This document shows positions 10,693-19,670 of a stretch of DNA of 64,000 nt, piece after piece. Each line of letters begins with the position of its first letter. Position 1 is the stretch's first letter. Location of the stretch: assembly GCA_018242665.1 (NCBI GenBank), contig JAFEBL010000045.1, forward strand, positions 1 through 64,000. The letters run 5' to 3'. Under the pieces are notes generated by a model, which saw nothing but the letters and a program-made list of their open reading frames with translations, was not told where the DNA came from and ran no database searches. Source of the DNA: Nitrospira sp. Its GTDB lineage: Bacteria; Nitrospirota; Nitrospiria; Nitrospirales; Nitrospiraceae. The position numbers were made by a program, and so were the translations under genes.

Positions 10693-10722
10693 TTGCCAGT
10701 CCTTCCGGCGCTTCTTTATAAT
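10693..10722 (+). promoter_or_regulatory. Sigma-70 promoter for ndk
   Basis: TTGCCA (10693-10698), an 18-nt spacer and a perfect TATAAT (10717-10722) lie about 60 nt before the ndk start. This is the best match to consensus in this part of the window. Confidence 0.6.
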
Positions 10723-10784
10723 GCCGCGAGAGTTTCCCGAACACCATTGTTGCGATATTTTCTAGCGAAGGAGCCTGACGATCC

Positions 10785-11204
10785 ATGAGTGAACGTACCC
10801 TTGCCATCATCAAGCCGGACGCCGTGAAGAAGAACGCCATCGGCGACATTATCAACCGATATGAGAAGGCAGGGTTGAAGCCGGTCGCCATGCGTCTGAT
10901 GCACCTGTCCAAGACAACCGCCCAGGGCTTCTATGCGGTGCACAAGGCGCGTCCGTTCTTCGACAGCCTCTGTACATTCATGTCGTCTGGGCCCTGCGTG
11001 GTGCTCGTGTTGCAAGGTGACAACGCCGTGAAGAAAAATCGTGAGCTGATGGGCGCAACGGATCCGGCCAAGGCGGAGAATGGTACGATCCGGGCGGCGC
11101 ATGGGGCGAACATTGAATTCAACGCAGTACACGGGTCCGATGCGCCGGAGACGGCCAAGTTTGAAATCGGGTATTTCTTTCCCGAAATGGAGTTGGTCGG
11201 GTAG
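10785..11204 (+). CDS. ndk: Nucleoside diphosphate kinase
   Basis: Balances nucleoside triphosphate pools by phosphate transfer through a histidine. The 139 aa protein begins [14 protein letters not shown] and carries the catalytic His in NAVHGSD near residue 115, followed by the nucleotide-binding [15 protein letters not shown]. The start ATG is preceded by GAAGGAG at good spacing, and a strong promoter-like element lies further upstream. A lipoprotein gene follows almost immediately. Confidence 0.97.
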   Translation: MSERTLAIIKPDAVKKNAIGDIINRYEKAGLKPVAMRLMHLSKTTAQGFYAVHKARPFFDSLCTFMSSGPCVVLVLQGDNAVKKNRELMGATDPAKAENGTIRAAHGANIEFNAVHGSDAPETAKFEIGYFFPEMELVG

Positions 11205-11211
11205 GCGCACG

Positions 11212-12759
11212 TTGAGCGCGGACTCCTTTCACCGGTTCGACGCTCGGTGGCTCCTCGTGGGCCGCCGAGCCATCCTGTCACTTCTCTGTGTGTCCTCCCT
11301 GGTGTCTGGCTGCGCGGGGTCGACTCCGATCCCCGCACCAGTGTCCCAACCTACTCAGAACCCTTCCGTTGAAGCCGAAACGCGCCTCTGGTATCAGGCC
11401 TCCACGGCGTTTTCCGACGGACGCTACTCCGCCGCGATCCATCTCTATGAACGCTATCTGACGACCTATCCAAAATCCCGGCGTGCGAATGAGGCGCATT
11501 GGGAGTTGGGACAGTCCTATGAGCAGATGGGGGAGGTGACGGGGGCGTTGAAAGAGTACCGGATATTGGCCGGTCCTGAGGGGACCCAGGTTTCGACACC
11601 AAGCGCCTATGGGGAGCGAGCGCTGCATCGTATCGAGGCGTTGCGGAATCAATCCACGGCACCAGCCGGTGCGAGATCCGGTCATACCGCGCTCTATGTG
11701 TCGTTCAGTCATTTGCCTCCGATGGCTCAGGTGGAGTCCTGGGTCCGGCAGTTGAGCGCGCAGGGAGTCAGTGCGATTCTCGTGGATGCCAGTTTGGAGT
11801 CGTCGTTTACCCGGCCATCAACTCCCACCGCTGCTCAGACCAGCACCCCCTTGCCGGCACTCCCGACGGGCGCGTTGTTTGCGACGTCACAAGGTCCGGT
11901 GATGACTGATTGGTTGAGTGTGCTGGTGCCGCAGGCGCATGAATTGGGGATCTCTGTGTTTGCCGTGCTGGATCTGTTTCACGCGCCCCTGTCGGACCAG
12001 CGCCAGGAATCCCGGATGTTGCTGTATGATCCGACGAGGCGCAAGGTCCATTCCTGGACGCAGTTCGATCTCCTGGCTCCGCCGGTGCAGCAGGAACTGG
12101 CGCAGCTGTTGGCCGATTTGCTCAGGAGCGGGGTCGATGGGATGGTGTTTCGGGCGCGCGCGGAAAATAGTTTTGCGTATGAGGTGAGTGACGGGGTCTT
12201 GCGTCAGTTTGAAACCCAGGTGCGCCAGCCGTCATCGGAAGTGGCACAGGCCCTTCGCGAACGCATGATGGTTCGCCAGGATGCGGGCGCACTAGCCTCG
12301 GACAAGACGCTGTGGCGATGGGTGGGATGGAAGGCCCGTCAGGAACTCGATGTGCTCGCTCGGCTGAAGAAATATCTGCAGAAGGCGGTGCCGCGGTTGC
12401 GCATGGTGCTGGAAATTCATCCTGAAGCCTTGTCGAATCCGACCTCAGCCTTAGTCAATTATGGCGAAGACGCCGCCGAAGCGCGTCGCCGCGGATTTGA
12501 TTTGTTGTTGGGCGGGCCGTCCCGTGAGGCGTCGGATGTCCGGACATTCGCGGGTGCATTCAAGGGCTGGAGTCGCGATGTGATTCAATCCGAGAAGGGG
12601 GAACCGCAAACCCTCCCGCAAGGCTGGGTGCTGCTGCGGCCGCCGGCTGAGCACGGTGGGGGTATGTTCACGGGCCTGGCTCAGCAGGCGGATGAGTTAC
12701 GAACACCGGATATTCGCCACCTGGTGTTTGTGCTGGACGCGCCGCCGGCTGTTCCTTGA
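11212..12759 (+). CDS. TPR lipoprotein with PgaB C-terminal-like glycosidase domain
   Basis: The predicted 515 aa protein starts with a lipoprotein signal (two Arg, hydrophobic core, lipobox LVSGC with Cys about 34). TPR-like repeats follow in residues 60-120 (FSDGRYSAAIHLYERYL, EAHWELGQSYEQMG), as in YfgO/YbgF-type proteins. The remaining two-thirds looks like a TIM-barrel segment related to the C-terminal hydrolase domain of PgaB (ALYVSFSHLPP, GVSAILVDAS, VDGMVFRARAE). I infer an outer-membrane lipoprotein acting on a polysaccharide. The TTG at 11212 is the first plausible start after ndk. The frame is open further upstream inside ndk, so the start is uncertain. Confidence 0.65.
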   Translation: MSADSFHRFDARWLLVGRRAILSLLCVSSLVSGCAGSTPIPAPVSQPTQNPSVEAETRLWYQASTAFSDGRYSAAIHLYERYLTTYPKSRRANEAHWELGQSYEQMGEVTGALKEYRILAGPEGTQVSTPSAYGERALHRIEALRNQSTAPAGARSGHTALYVSFSHLPPMAQVESWVRQLSAQGVSAILVDASLESSFTRPSTPTAAQTSTPLPALPTGALFATSQGPVMTDWLSVLVPQAHELGISVFAVLDLFHAPLSDQRQESRMLLYDPTRRKVHSWTQFDLLAPPVQQELAQLLADLLRSGVDGMVFRARAENSFAYEVSDGVLRQFETQVRQPSSEVAQALRERMMVRQDAGALASDKTLWRWVGWKARQELDVLARLKKYLQKAVPRLRMVLEIHPEALSNPTSALVNYGEDAAEARRRGFDLLLGGPSREASDVRTFAGAFKGWSRDVIQSEKGEPQTLPQGWVLLRPPAEHGGGMFTGLAQQADELRTPDIRHLVFVLDAPPAVP

Positions 12760-12784
12760 CAAAGAAATTCTCAGCTTCTACGAT
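12756..12784 (+). promoter_or_regulatory. Sigma-70 promoter for gcvH
   Basis: A perfect TTGACA (12756-12761), a 17-nt spacer and TACGAT (12779-12784) lie about 70 nt before gcvH. The -35 overlaps the stop codon of the upstream lipoprotein gene. Confidence 0.6.
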
Positions 12785-12855
12785 CGCGCCTCGTGTTTCG
12801 GAAGCGCGTTTTATTCATGTAGGTCGCGATGCAGGCGGCCGCCAAGAGGAGTCTC

Positions 12856-13242
12856 ATGATACCGTCCAATCTTCGTTATCACCAGGAGCACGAATGGGTT
12901 CGCACTGAGGGCCAGCAGGCCACGGTCGGCATCAGTCATTTTGCCCAGGATGCGCTGGGAGATATCGTGTTCATCGATCTTCCCAAGGTCGGCGTCAAGG
13001 TGACCGCCGGTCAACAGATCGGCGAAGTCGAGTCCACCAAGACGACGTCAACCATCTATACGCCGGTGAGTGGGACGATCAGCACTATCAATGCCGAGCT
13101 GAAAGATCATCCGGAGGCTGTGAACTCCGACCCCTATGGGAAGGGATGGATGGTGACCATCGAGCTGACGACTCCGGCTGAGGTAGAGCAACTGATGACC
13201 GCCGCTCAGTACGAGACGTTCTTGAGCAAACAGAAGCACTAG
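12856..13242 (+). CDS. gcvH: Glycine cleavage system H protein
   Basis: Lipoylated carrier that shuttles the aminomethyl group between P, T and L proteins; related H-like proteins can serve lipoate metabolism. The 128 aa protein has the lipoyl-domain fold signature GEVESTKTTS with the lipoylated Lys at about residue 62. The ATG at 12856 is preceded by AAGAGGAG; an upstream in-frame start at 12829 lacks such a site. lpdA follows after 20 nt, supplying the L-protein activity. gcvP and gcvT are not in the window. Confidence 0.93.
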   Translation: MIPSNLRYHQEHEWVRTEGQQATVGISHFAQDALGDIVFIDLPKVGVKVTAGQQIGEVESTKTTSTIYTPVSGTISTINAELKDHPEAVNSDPYGKGWMVTIELTTPAEVEQLMTAAQYETFLSKQKH

Positions 13243-13262
13243 GCCCGATTCACTCCAATCAT

Positions 13263-14690
13263 ATGTCGAAACACATTGCAATTCTCGGCGCCGGTCCCGG
13301 GGGGTATGTGGCGGCGATTCGGGCCGCTCAGCTGGGCGCGCGTGTGACCGTGATCGAGAATCAGGTGCTGGGTGGAGTGTGCCTCAACTGGGGCTGCATA
13401 CCGAGTAAGGCTCTGTTGTCGGTCGTCGAGCTCGGAGATAAAGCCAAAAAGGCGAAGGATTTCGGGCTTCTCCTCAACGGCTCGGTCGCATATGATCCCG
13501 CCATCATGGTGGCGAGAAAAAATAAAGTCGTCTCGACTTTGGTCAAAGGCATTGCCACGCTGTTCAAGACCTGGAACATCGAACATGTGGAGGGTCGAGG
13601 TGAATTGCTGGATGCGCGGACCGTTCGTGTGACCAAGCCGGATGGGACCATCATGCAGGTCGCCGCCGACGGGGTCATCATTGCCACTGGCTCCTCATGG
13701 CCGAACCTGCCGCTCTTTCCCATCGATGGAACCCAGATCATCACCAGTAAACAGGCGCTAGATCTCGCGCGGGTTCCCGCAAGTCTGCTTATCGTAGGCG
13801 GCGGGGTCGAAGGCTGTGAGTTCGCATCCCTGTACAGTGGATTGGGGACGCAGGTCACGGTGGTCGAGCTTGTGCCGCGGCTGCTCCCCCTGGAGGATGA
13901 AGAGATTAGCCAGATGATGGAGCGTGAGCTCAAGAAGCGGGGCGTCGATATCCGGACAGGTGTGACGGTAGAGCACATCGTCCGGCAGCCGGATGCCGTC
14001 ACGGCCCATTTGCGGGACGGGTTGTCGCTCAATGTGGAACAGGTGCTGGTGTCCGTTGGGCGTGGATTCAATTCGCGAGGCATCGGGCTGGAGCAGGTCG
14101 GCGTACAGACTGGGGCGCGTGGCGAAATCCTCGTCAATGATCGGATGGAAACGAACGTGCCCGGGGTGTATGCCATCGGCGACGTCGTCGGCAAAGCCAT
14201 GCTCGCGCATGTGGCGTCGCAGCAGGGCAAGGTCGCGGTGGAGAACTTCCTGGGGCGCACACGCAGCATCGACTATGATGTGATCCCGACCGGTATCTTT
14301 ACGTTACCTGAAATCGGACGAGTGGGGCTGACGGAACAACAGGCCCGTGACCGATGCGTTGGCGCTGGGAAAGATCCTCAGCAGGGCGTGAAGGTTGGAC
14401 GCTTTCGCTATGGCGGATTGGGGAAGGCGCAGGCGACGGGAGATATTCAAGGATTGGTAAAAGTGGTGGCGGATGGATCGAACGACCGGATTCTGGGCGT
14501 GCACATTCTCGGCGCCCATGCCACAGATCTCATCCACGAGGCTGCATTGGCGATGCATGCCGGCGCGACGGTCGGCCGGGTGGCGGAGATGATTCATGCG
14601 CATCCCACGCTGGCCGAGGGGTTGATGGAGGCGATGGAAGACGTGCACGGGCACGCCATCCATTTGGCGCGGAAAACGATGGCGTCATGA
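13263..14690 (+). CDS. lpdA: Dihydrolipoamide dehydrogenase (E3/L protein)
   Basis: FAD enzyme that reoxidises dihydrolipoyl groups using NAD+. The 475 aa protein has the FAD motif GAGPGG near residues 9-14 and the redox pair in GGVCLNWGC (Cys 40 and 45). The NAD-binding segment reads LLIVGGGVEGCEFA. The second FAD motif is GVYAIGDVVG, and the dimer-interface catalytic motif is HAHPT. It is complete. It is placed directly after gcvH and overlaps comEA by the 4-nt ATGA. Confidence 0.95.
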   Translation: MSKHIAILGAGPGGYVAAIRAAQLGARVTVIENQVLGGVCLNWGCIPSKALLSVVELGDKAKKAKDFGLLLNGSVAYDPAIMVARKNKVVSTLVKGIATLFKTWNIEHVEGRGELLDARTVRVTKPDGTIMQVAADGVIIATGSSWPNLPLFPIDGTQIITSKQALDLARVPASLLIVGGGVEGCEFASLYSGLGTQVTVVELVPRLLPLEDEEISQMMERELKKRGVDIRTGVTVEHIVRQPDAVTAHLRDGLSLNVEQVLVSVGRGFNSRGIGLEQVGVQTGARGEILVNDRMETNVPGVYAIGDVVGKAMLAHVASQQGKVAVENFLGRTRSIDYDVIPTGIFTLPEIGRVGLTEQQARDRCVGAGKDPQQGVKVGRFRYGGLGKAQATGDIQGLVKVVADGSNDRILGVHILGAHATDLIHEAALAMHAGATVGRVAEMIHAHPTLAEGLMEAMEDVHGHAIHLARKTMAS

Positions 14691-15226
14691 TGCATTCCCT
14701 CCTCATCAAGGTGGCGATGCTGGCTGTGACACTTGGCGCCTTGATCTGGATTGCCTCGGTGACGCCAGTCACAAAGGTCATGCCCCCTCAGGCGCACCTG
14801 CCGTCGCTGTCCCCCATGACCACTGCCTCTTCGCCGCCGTCGGTGTCTGTGACGCCGAAGCCAAGTGGCGGCGTCTCCAGCCCACCAGCTTCCGCGCCGG
14901 TTCGGCCTGTGGCCAAACCCGTGGAGGTGGTGGAGCGGTCAGTGGTGCGAGAAACGGCTCCCGCTGAACTGCGCCCAACCCATCAAGGCCTGGTGCGACA
15001 GGTTGATCTGAATCAGGCCACAGTCGCCGATCTGGAAGCCTTGCCAGGCATCGGGCCAAAATTGGCCCAGCGGGTCATTGAGCACCGTGATGAGCGTGGC
15101 CCGTTCCACAGCGTAGACGATCTTCGACAGGTGAGGGGAATCGGCCGCAAGAAGTTTGATCGTCTTCGCCCCCATGTCCTCGTGACCAATACTCGTTCGT
15201 TGGCTCGACATAAAGGAACCCTGTGA
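14687..15226 (+). CDS. comEA: ComEA-like helix-hairpin-helix DNA-binding protein
   Basis: Likely periplasmic DNA receptor feeding ComEC. The 179 aa protein has one N-terminal membrane anchor (residues 5-25), a long Pro/Ser/Thr/Val-rich linker (about 30-100), then the ComEA signature [18 protein letters not shown] and paired helix-hairpin-helix motifs ([26 protein letters not shown]). The start ATG overlaps the lpdA stop. The frame extends upstream within lpdA but only this part is convincing. It also overlaps tyrS by GTGA. Confidence 0.88.
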   Translation: MMHSLLIKVAMLAVTLGALIWIASVTPVTKVMPPQAHLPSLSPMTTASSPPSVSVTPKPSGGVSSPPASAPVRPVAKPVEVVERSVVRETAPAELRPTHQGLVRQVDLNQATVADLEALPGIGPKLAQRVIEHRDERGPFHSVDDLRQVRGIGRKKFDRLRPHVLVTNTRSLARHKGTL

Positions 15227-16431
15227 CACCGTTAGCGCAGCAGCTCGATCTTATACTTCGAGGGATTGTTGAGGTTATTCAGCCCAATGAGCTGGAAGCC
15301 AAGTTGACTCGATCTATCAAGGAAAACCGCCCGCTTCGCGTGAAGGCGGGGTTCGACCCCACGGCGCCGGACCTTCACCTCGGCCATACGGTCTTGATTC
15401 ACAAGCTGAAGCATTTCCAAGACCTCGGGCATCAGGTGATCTTTCTCATCGGCGATTTCACCGGCATGATCGGCGATCCGACGGGACGATCCGAGACCCG
15501 CGTGGCGCTGTCGAAAGAGAAAGTGCTGGAGAACGCCAAGACCTACGAGCGCCAGATTTTCAAAATTTTGGACCCGCACAAGATACAAGTCGAATTTAAT
15601 AGTCGCTGGATGAGTGCCATGACGGCCGATGGCTTGATTGAGCTGAGCGCCCATTACACCGTAGCCCGGATGCTGGAGCGCGAGGACTTCCATAAGCGAT
15701 ATACGGAGAGGACTCCCATCAGCATTCACGAGTTCATGTATCCCTTGATCCAGGGCTACGATTCGGTTGCGCTGAAAGCGGATATTGAATTAGGCGGGAC
15801 GGATCAAAAGTTCAATCTTCTGATGGGTCGGGACCTGCAGCGGGATTACGGACAGGAGGCCCAGGTGGTGATCACCATGCCGTTGCTTGAGGGGACCGAC
15901 GGGGTTCGCAAGATGAGCAAGAGCTTCGGCAATTATATTGCCTTGGAGGACAAGCCCGCGGATATGTTCGGCAAGTTGATGTCGATCAGCGATGTGCTGA
16001 TGCATCGTTACTATGAATTGCTGACGACAGAAGATTTGGTGCGGGTTAAATCAGCCCATCCGATGGAGGCGAAACAAGGCCTGGCTGAGCAGATCGTCGC
16101 TCGGTATCATGGGGATGAGGCGGGTCGTGAGGCCCGTGGCGGATTTCAGCAGAAATTTCAGGCGCGGGAGTTTCCCGATGAGCCGGATGTGCGTGTCAAA
16201 TTATCGGCTCAAGACCTGAAAGGCGGGGAGTCGATCGGGATGGTTGAACTAGTGGCGAAGACGGGTTTGGTCCCAAGCAAGAGTGAGGCGCGGCGGCTCA
16301 TCGTTCAAGGCGGTGTGGAGTTCGATCAGAAGAAACAGATCGATGGGAATGCTATCGTGAAGCTAGAGGTGGGCCGACAGTATCAGATGAAAGTCGGCCG
16401 GCGCAAGTTTGCGCTGATTGAGCGAATATGA
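15223..16431 (+). CDS. tyrS: Tyrosyl-tRNA synthetase
   Basis: Class I synthetase charging tRNA-Tyr. The 402 aa protein shows the HIGH-type motif HLGH (52-55), the KMSKS motif near residues 229-233, and a C-terminal S4 RNA-binding domain ([19 protein letters not shown]). The arrangement matches the TyrZ/short-insert subtype. It starts at GTG 15223, overlapping the comEA stop, so the lpdA-comEA-tyrS run is probably co-transcribed. Confidence 0.96.
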   Translation: MTPLAQQLDLILRGIVEVIQPNELEAKLTRSIKENRPLRVKAGFDPTAPDLHLGHTVLIHKLKHFQDLGHQVIFLIGDFTGMIGDPTGRSETRVALSKEKVLENAKTYERQIFKILDPHKIQVEFNSRWMSAMTADGLIELSAHYTVARMLEREDFHKRYTERTPISIHEFMYPLIQGYDSVALKADIELGGTDQKFNLLMGRDLQRDYGQEAQVVITMPLLEGTDGVRKMSKSFGNYIALEDKPADMFGKLMSISDVLMHRYYELLTTEDLVRVKSAHPMEAKQGLAEQIVARYHGDEAGREARGGFQQKFQAREFPDEPDVRVKLSAQDLKGGESIGMVELVAKTGLVPSKSEARRLIVQGGVEFDQKKQIDGNAIVKLEVGRQYQMKVGRRKFALIERI

Positions 16432-16595
16432 TGCTATCTCTGGCATGGATGCGGCGGCATGGTCTAAATGATCGATGGGATGCGGGGACGGATCTGAGGC
16501 CTCCGGTATCTCTTGGTTTCCTATCAGGTTTATTCGAAGCACTGCCGCCCCACTTCTAGTTTCCACCGTCCCAAGGTTCCCAGCGAGGCCCTCCA

Positions 16596-17507
16596 ATGCC
16601 TGCCGGTACCTCAGCTTCTTCACACATTGAACGGTTGTACCATCGGTATCGACGGGGGACGGTTGAAACGCTTCATCCGCTGGTGGTGGCTTATTATCCC
16701 GCCCTGTACCAGACGCACCAGGATGAATACCGGAAGATGATGGAGCTCAGCGCCAAAATGACCGTTGTCGGGCATGCCTGCGCGGAGATCAGCGGATATG
16801 CGTACGATGAACGACGTCAAATGATCGCTCATCTGTTCGGTGGGTGCTGTTTTCTGGCGGATAGCTTCATTGACGATTTCGGTATGGCGGCCGCCGAAGA
16901 GTATCTCGGTCGGCTCGAGCGGCTGTTGACGGACGGGTGGTTTGATGCCAGAACTCCTCGGGAAGAGCTCTTTTATGTCATCATCGCTCGGCTGTTCGCC
17001 GAGCGGAATGTGCTGAACCTGGATCTTCGGCAAGCAATCTTGTTGTTGCTGCGGGCCCAGCAACGTGATGTCAGCTTGCGAGGGGAACTTCGGTCGTTCC
17101 GTCGCACCTCCCGCAGGCAGCAATTGGGTCTCTTGAGAGAAATTGCAAGGAATCGAAGCGGCCACGCAATCCTCGTACTTACGGGATTTCTTGTCCCAAG
17201 AATCCCCTCCGCTGTTCTACGCTATATTTTTTTGGCTGGTTCCATTATCATGCATATCGATGATCACGGAGATCATTATTCGGATCTCCATTATCGGCGA
17301 GTGACCTACATGAATCAGGTATCCTGCCCAGCCAAGACTCTCGGGCGCATCGTTCGGTCGGGGATCCGGGAATTGCTAACGGGACTCCCCGAAGGGAACG
17401 GCCGGAATATTCTGGTTGAATTTCTGACGAAATATTATGTGACACGGCTCAAGAAGCATCGCGCGGTGAAAGCTCAACGTGCGGTTGCGTGGGCCGTGTA
17501 CGAATAG
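16596..17507 (+). CDS. Putative class I isoprenoid synthase-like protein
   Basis: I do not recognise a named family with certainty. The 303 aa protein is mostly helical and carries two acidic DxxxD motifs: LADSFIDDFG (Asp 89, 93, 94) and HIDDHGDHYSD (Asp 222, 226, 230). They are about 133 residues apart. Squalene/phytoene-synthase-type enzymes use two such motifs at similar spacing to bind Mg-diphosphate. This suggests a prenyl-diphosphate substrate, but overall similarity is low and activity is inferred. It is the first gene of a run of unusual genes that also contains a geranylgeranyl-reductase-family flavoprotein at 21435. Confidence 0.6.
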   Translation: MPAGTSASSHIERLYHRYRRGTVETLHPLVVAYYPALYQTHQDEYRKMMELSAKMTVVGHACAEISGYAYDERRQMIAHLFGGCCFLADSFIDDFGMAAAEEYLGRLERLLTDGWFDARTPREELFYVIIARLFAERNVLNLDLRQAILLLLRAQQRDVSLRGELRSFRRTSRRQQLGLLREIARNRSGHAILVLTGFLVPRIPSAVLRYIFLAGSIIMHIDDHGDHYSDLHYRRVTYMNQVSCPAKTLGRIVRSGIRELLTGLPEGNGRNILVEFLTKYYVTRLKKHRAVKAQRAVAWAVYE

Positions 17508-17794
17508 CGGGTCTCATGACGTCCATTGCAGGGTGGGGAGATGCGTTGGCCATTGCCATCCAGCGTTCCCACGTGCAAGGTCGATTGAATGGGGACCAGC
17601 CGCTAATCAGGATCGATGCCCAGCGTGAGGCCGCGCAGGCTCCTTTCCAATTCGATCCGGTTCGCGGCCGCCTTCATCGAAGGGACTGTCATGCCATTCC
17701 GTCCGATGCGCGATCGGCGCTTTTGGGGCGATGGAAGATGGATGCGCATGATGTCCTACTGGCGTGCCCATCCTGTCGCCCCGTGCCACAGGGC

Positions 17795-18214
17795 ATGAGA
17801 CCTGAGGGTGAAAGGATCGAAAGTGTGGAATTCCTCTACGGGGTGGCCTCAATTCTGGGTCAGTTTGGAACGCTGTTACGCGAGCGTGGCAGGGAGTTTC
17901 GAAATTCCGATGAGGGGCGTCAACTTGAGCAACAGGTGGAACGCTTCTATACGCAGCTCGATGTCCAACAACGGCACGTTGTCGACTTGGTCGTGACCTC
18001 ACTGGATCAACTTGTGAAGGCGGTTCAGGAATGTGATCGGAATTTGCAAACGGCCAATAGAACCGGAAAGGGTTCGCAGCCCAACATGAACGGGGGGGGG
18101 CACCCTGGTGGAGCGACTGGCAAGCCTCCCGTGTCCGGTCCCCGTCGCAGCTCCCGTCATGCAAAGACGGGAGCACAATTGAATGGAAGACGACAAGCTC
18201 GAAAGCGTTCGTGA
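17795..18214 (+). CDS. Hypothetical helical protein with basic tail
   Basis: Unrecognised. From the ATG at 17795 the 139 aa product has two predicted amphipathic helices (VEFLYGVASILGQFGTLLRE; QRHVVDLVVTSLDQLVKAVQ) and then a disordered Gly/Pro/Arg/Lys-rich tail ending in RRQARKRS. The frame is open further upstream to an ATG at 17516, but that segment reads poorly as protein, apart from a CPSC motif. The start is therefore uncertain. The basic tail suggests contact with nucleic acid, an acidic protein or membrane. Confidence 0.55.
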   Translation: MRPEGERIESVEFLYGVASILGQFGTLLRERGREFRNSDEGRQLEQQVERFYTQLDVQQRHVVDLVVTSLDQLVKAVQECDRNLQTANRTGKGSQPNMNGGGHPGGATGKPPVSGPRRSSRHAKTGAQLNGRRQARKRS

Positions 18215-18245
18215 TCAGGCACTGTTGACATGAAAGGGTGGGACC

Positions 18246-18452
18246 ATGGCCGCCTCGATGATTCTTCGGATTAAGCTCGGCCCTTTTGTCTCCTTTGAAG
18301 TGGAGGGAGAAAACTGTGAGGAAATTTGCGAATCGCTGAAAGGCTTCGAACAGTTGAACGAGCGGGTTGACGGCATGTGCAGCGATCTCGTGGAGCGGCT
18401 GTACCCTGATGGGTTGGCGGTCGAGTCTGACTCCGAACAGGAGGCGAAGTAA
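18246..18452 (+). CDS. Small acidic hypothetical protein (68 aa)
   Basis: Unrecognised small protein. It starts ILRIKLGPFVSFEVEGEN, which could form a beta hairpin, followed by a helix with a CEEICESL segment and an acidic C-terminus. An AAAGGGTGGG stretch precedes the ATG. The stop TAA shares its last base with the next ATG (TAATG), so translation of the two genes is probably coupled. Confidence 0.6.
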   Translation: MAASMILRIKLGPFVSFEVEGENCEEICESLKGFEQLNERVDGMCSDLVERLYPDGLAVESDSEQEAK

Positions 18453-18883
18453 TGAAGCTGCGCGCACGAATCGGAATGGAGAGCAATCCTGAGCTGCATT
18501 TGCACGCCACCACGGGGCCCGTGGCGTTCAAGACCAAAGCGCGAGGGACCCTGACGGGAAAGGTCAGTGCCATTGCCATCCGAGTCAGCGAAATCCCCAT
18601 TCATGTGGTGGTGCCATTTTCTCGCCGACGTGGCGGCCTTCATCAGATTGCAGCCATCGGAAGTTTCGGGATCAAGGTGGCGCCGTTTTCGGTATCGGTG
18701 GAAGGGGCGGAGTTTCAACTGGTCGGCGTGCTCGGTCAAAAGGACGGAATCAAGACCGCAGTCGAGGGACGAGTGTGTTGCCAGTCCAAGTTAAGGGTAG
18801 AGGGGAAGCTATACGGAAAAATCGCCGGTGCGTCTTTGGAATTGCCTGAGGAGGAATTCGAAGAAGGCGTGGATCCCATGTAA
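18452..18883 (+). CDS. Hypothetical beta-rich protein (143 aa)
   Basis: Unrecognised. The sequence alternates hydrophobic and polar residues throughout (KVSAIAIRVSEIPIHVVVPF, GIKVAPFSVSVEGAEFQLVG), as expected for an all-beta fold. It contains a VCCQS pair of cysteines and an acidic C-terminal tail (PEEEFEEGVDP). No signal peptide is visible. A GGAGGCGAAG ribosome site lies before the ATG, inside the end of the preceding small gene. Confidence 0.6.
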   Translation: MKLRARIGMESNPELHLHATTGPVAFKTKARGTLTGKVSAIAIRVSEIPIHVVVPFSRRRGGLHQIAAIGSFGIKVAPFSVSVEGAEFQLVGVLGQKDGIKTAVEGRVCCQSKLRVEGKLYGKIAGASLELPEEEFEEGVDPM

Positions 18884-18912
18884 GCTGTCGACGTCCACAG
18901 AGCGGAGGGGGT

Positions 18913-19626
18913 ATGTATTCCTCGAGGGATGGAGGGACGCACTGCTGTAAGAATACCAAGGTGGTTCGCCATCTGGTTTGCCAGCACCGGATCGAAGTCG
19001 AGCTTTGGCCCGCCAAGGCTGAAGTGTATTTTTGCGATGAACACGACGTGGATCCGGTGAACACCTACGTCCGGTTTGAAGCAGCGGTGTTCAATGGATC
19101 AACGAGTCGCGTGGAGTGGACGGTTGAGAGGGCTGGGGGAGGGCCGGCAGCCGGGTCGATCGATTCCACCGGCCTGTATGTGGCCCCGCCGAAAGGCCTG
19201 CTTCCCTACAGCCTCACCGACATGGTGGTGGCCACGTCGGCGGAAGACCCGTTGCGGAAGGCCGTCGCGTTCGTGACGGTGATCGGCCATGGGCCGGCAC
19301 CACTTCCACCTGCTCAGATCGAGATCGCTCCAAAACAGATTTATCTCTATTACCCCGAGGGGCAGGACAACGCCTACATGGATCTCAGCAACACCATGCA
19401 GATGTTCCGGGCGTTCCCTCGCCACAGTGATTCGTTGGCGGTGGAATGGCTCGTTGATGGGATGGTCCAGGCGGGAGCCGGACCCGATCCATGGTTTCTC
19501 TATCGCCTGATCGGGACTGGATCGATCAAGACGACAACGGTGACGGCCCGTCTGAAGAATCATCCGCTCGTGGAGGATGCGGCCAAGGTGATTCAGCTAA
19601 ATTATTCCTGGCCCGGCTTGGTGTGA
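18913..19626 (+). CDS. Hypothetical Ig-like domain protein (237 aa)
   Basis: Two tandem beta-sandwich-like segments are suggested: residues about 30-125, where VEWTVERAGGGPAAGSIDSTGLYVAP (in shortened form WTV...GSID..G.Y.AP) follows the bacterial Ig-like pattern, and about 130-235. The N-terminus carries a CC pair and further cysteines (THCCKN, LVCQH, YFCDEH) that could bind metal or crosslink. There is no Sec signal. GGAGGGGGT precedes the ATG. It is probably a structural component of the same cluster; function unknown. Confidence 0.6.
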   Translation: MYSSRDGGTHCCKNTKVVRHLVCQHRIEVELWPAKAEVYFCDEHDVDPVNTYVRFEAAVFNGSTSRVEWTVERAGGGPAAGSIDSTGLYVAPPKGLLPYSLTDMVVATSAEDPLRKAVAFVTVIGHGPAPLPPAQIEIAPKQIYLYYPEGQDNAYMDLSNTMQMFRAFPRHSDSLAVEWLVDGMVQAGAGPDPWFLYRLIGTGSIKTTTVTARLKNHPLVEDAAKVIQLNYSWPGLV

Positions 19627-19670
19627 TGTCTACGGCCATTGTGAGAGAAGCTGACTAGGGAGGGGCGATC

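Noticed and set aside
17516-17794. N-terminal extension of the hypothetical gene at 17795
   Set aside because: The frame is open, but residues look random and no ribosome site favours the earlier ATG. Kept only as an alternative start.
17607-18467. A 286-codon minus-strand frame across two small cluster genes
   Set aside because: The product is low-complexity and Arg/His/Pro-rich. The plus-strand genes have ribosome sites and coupled stops and starts.
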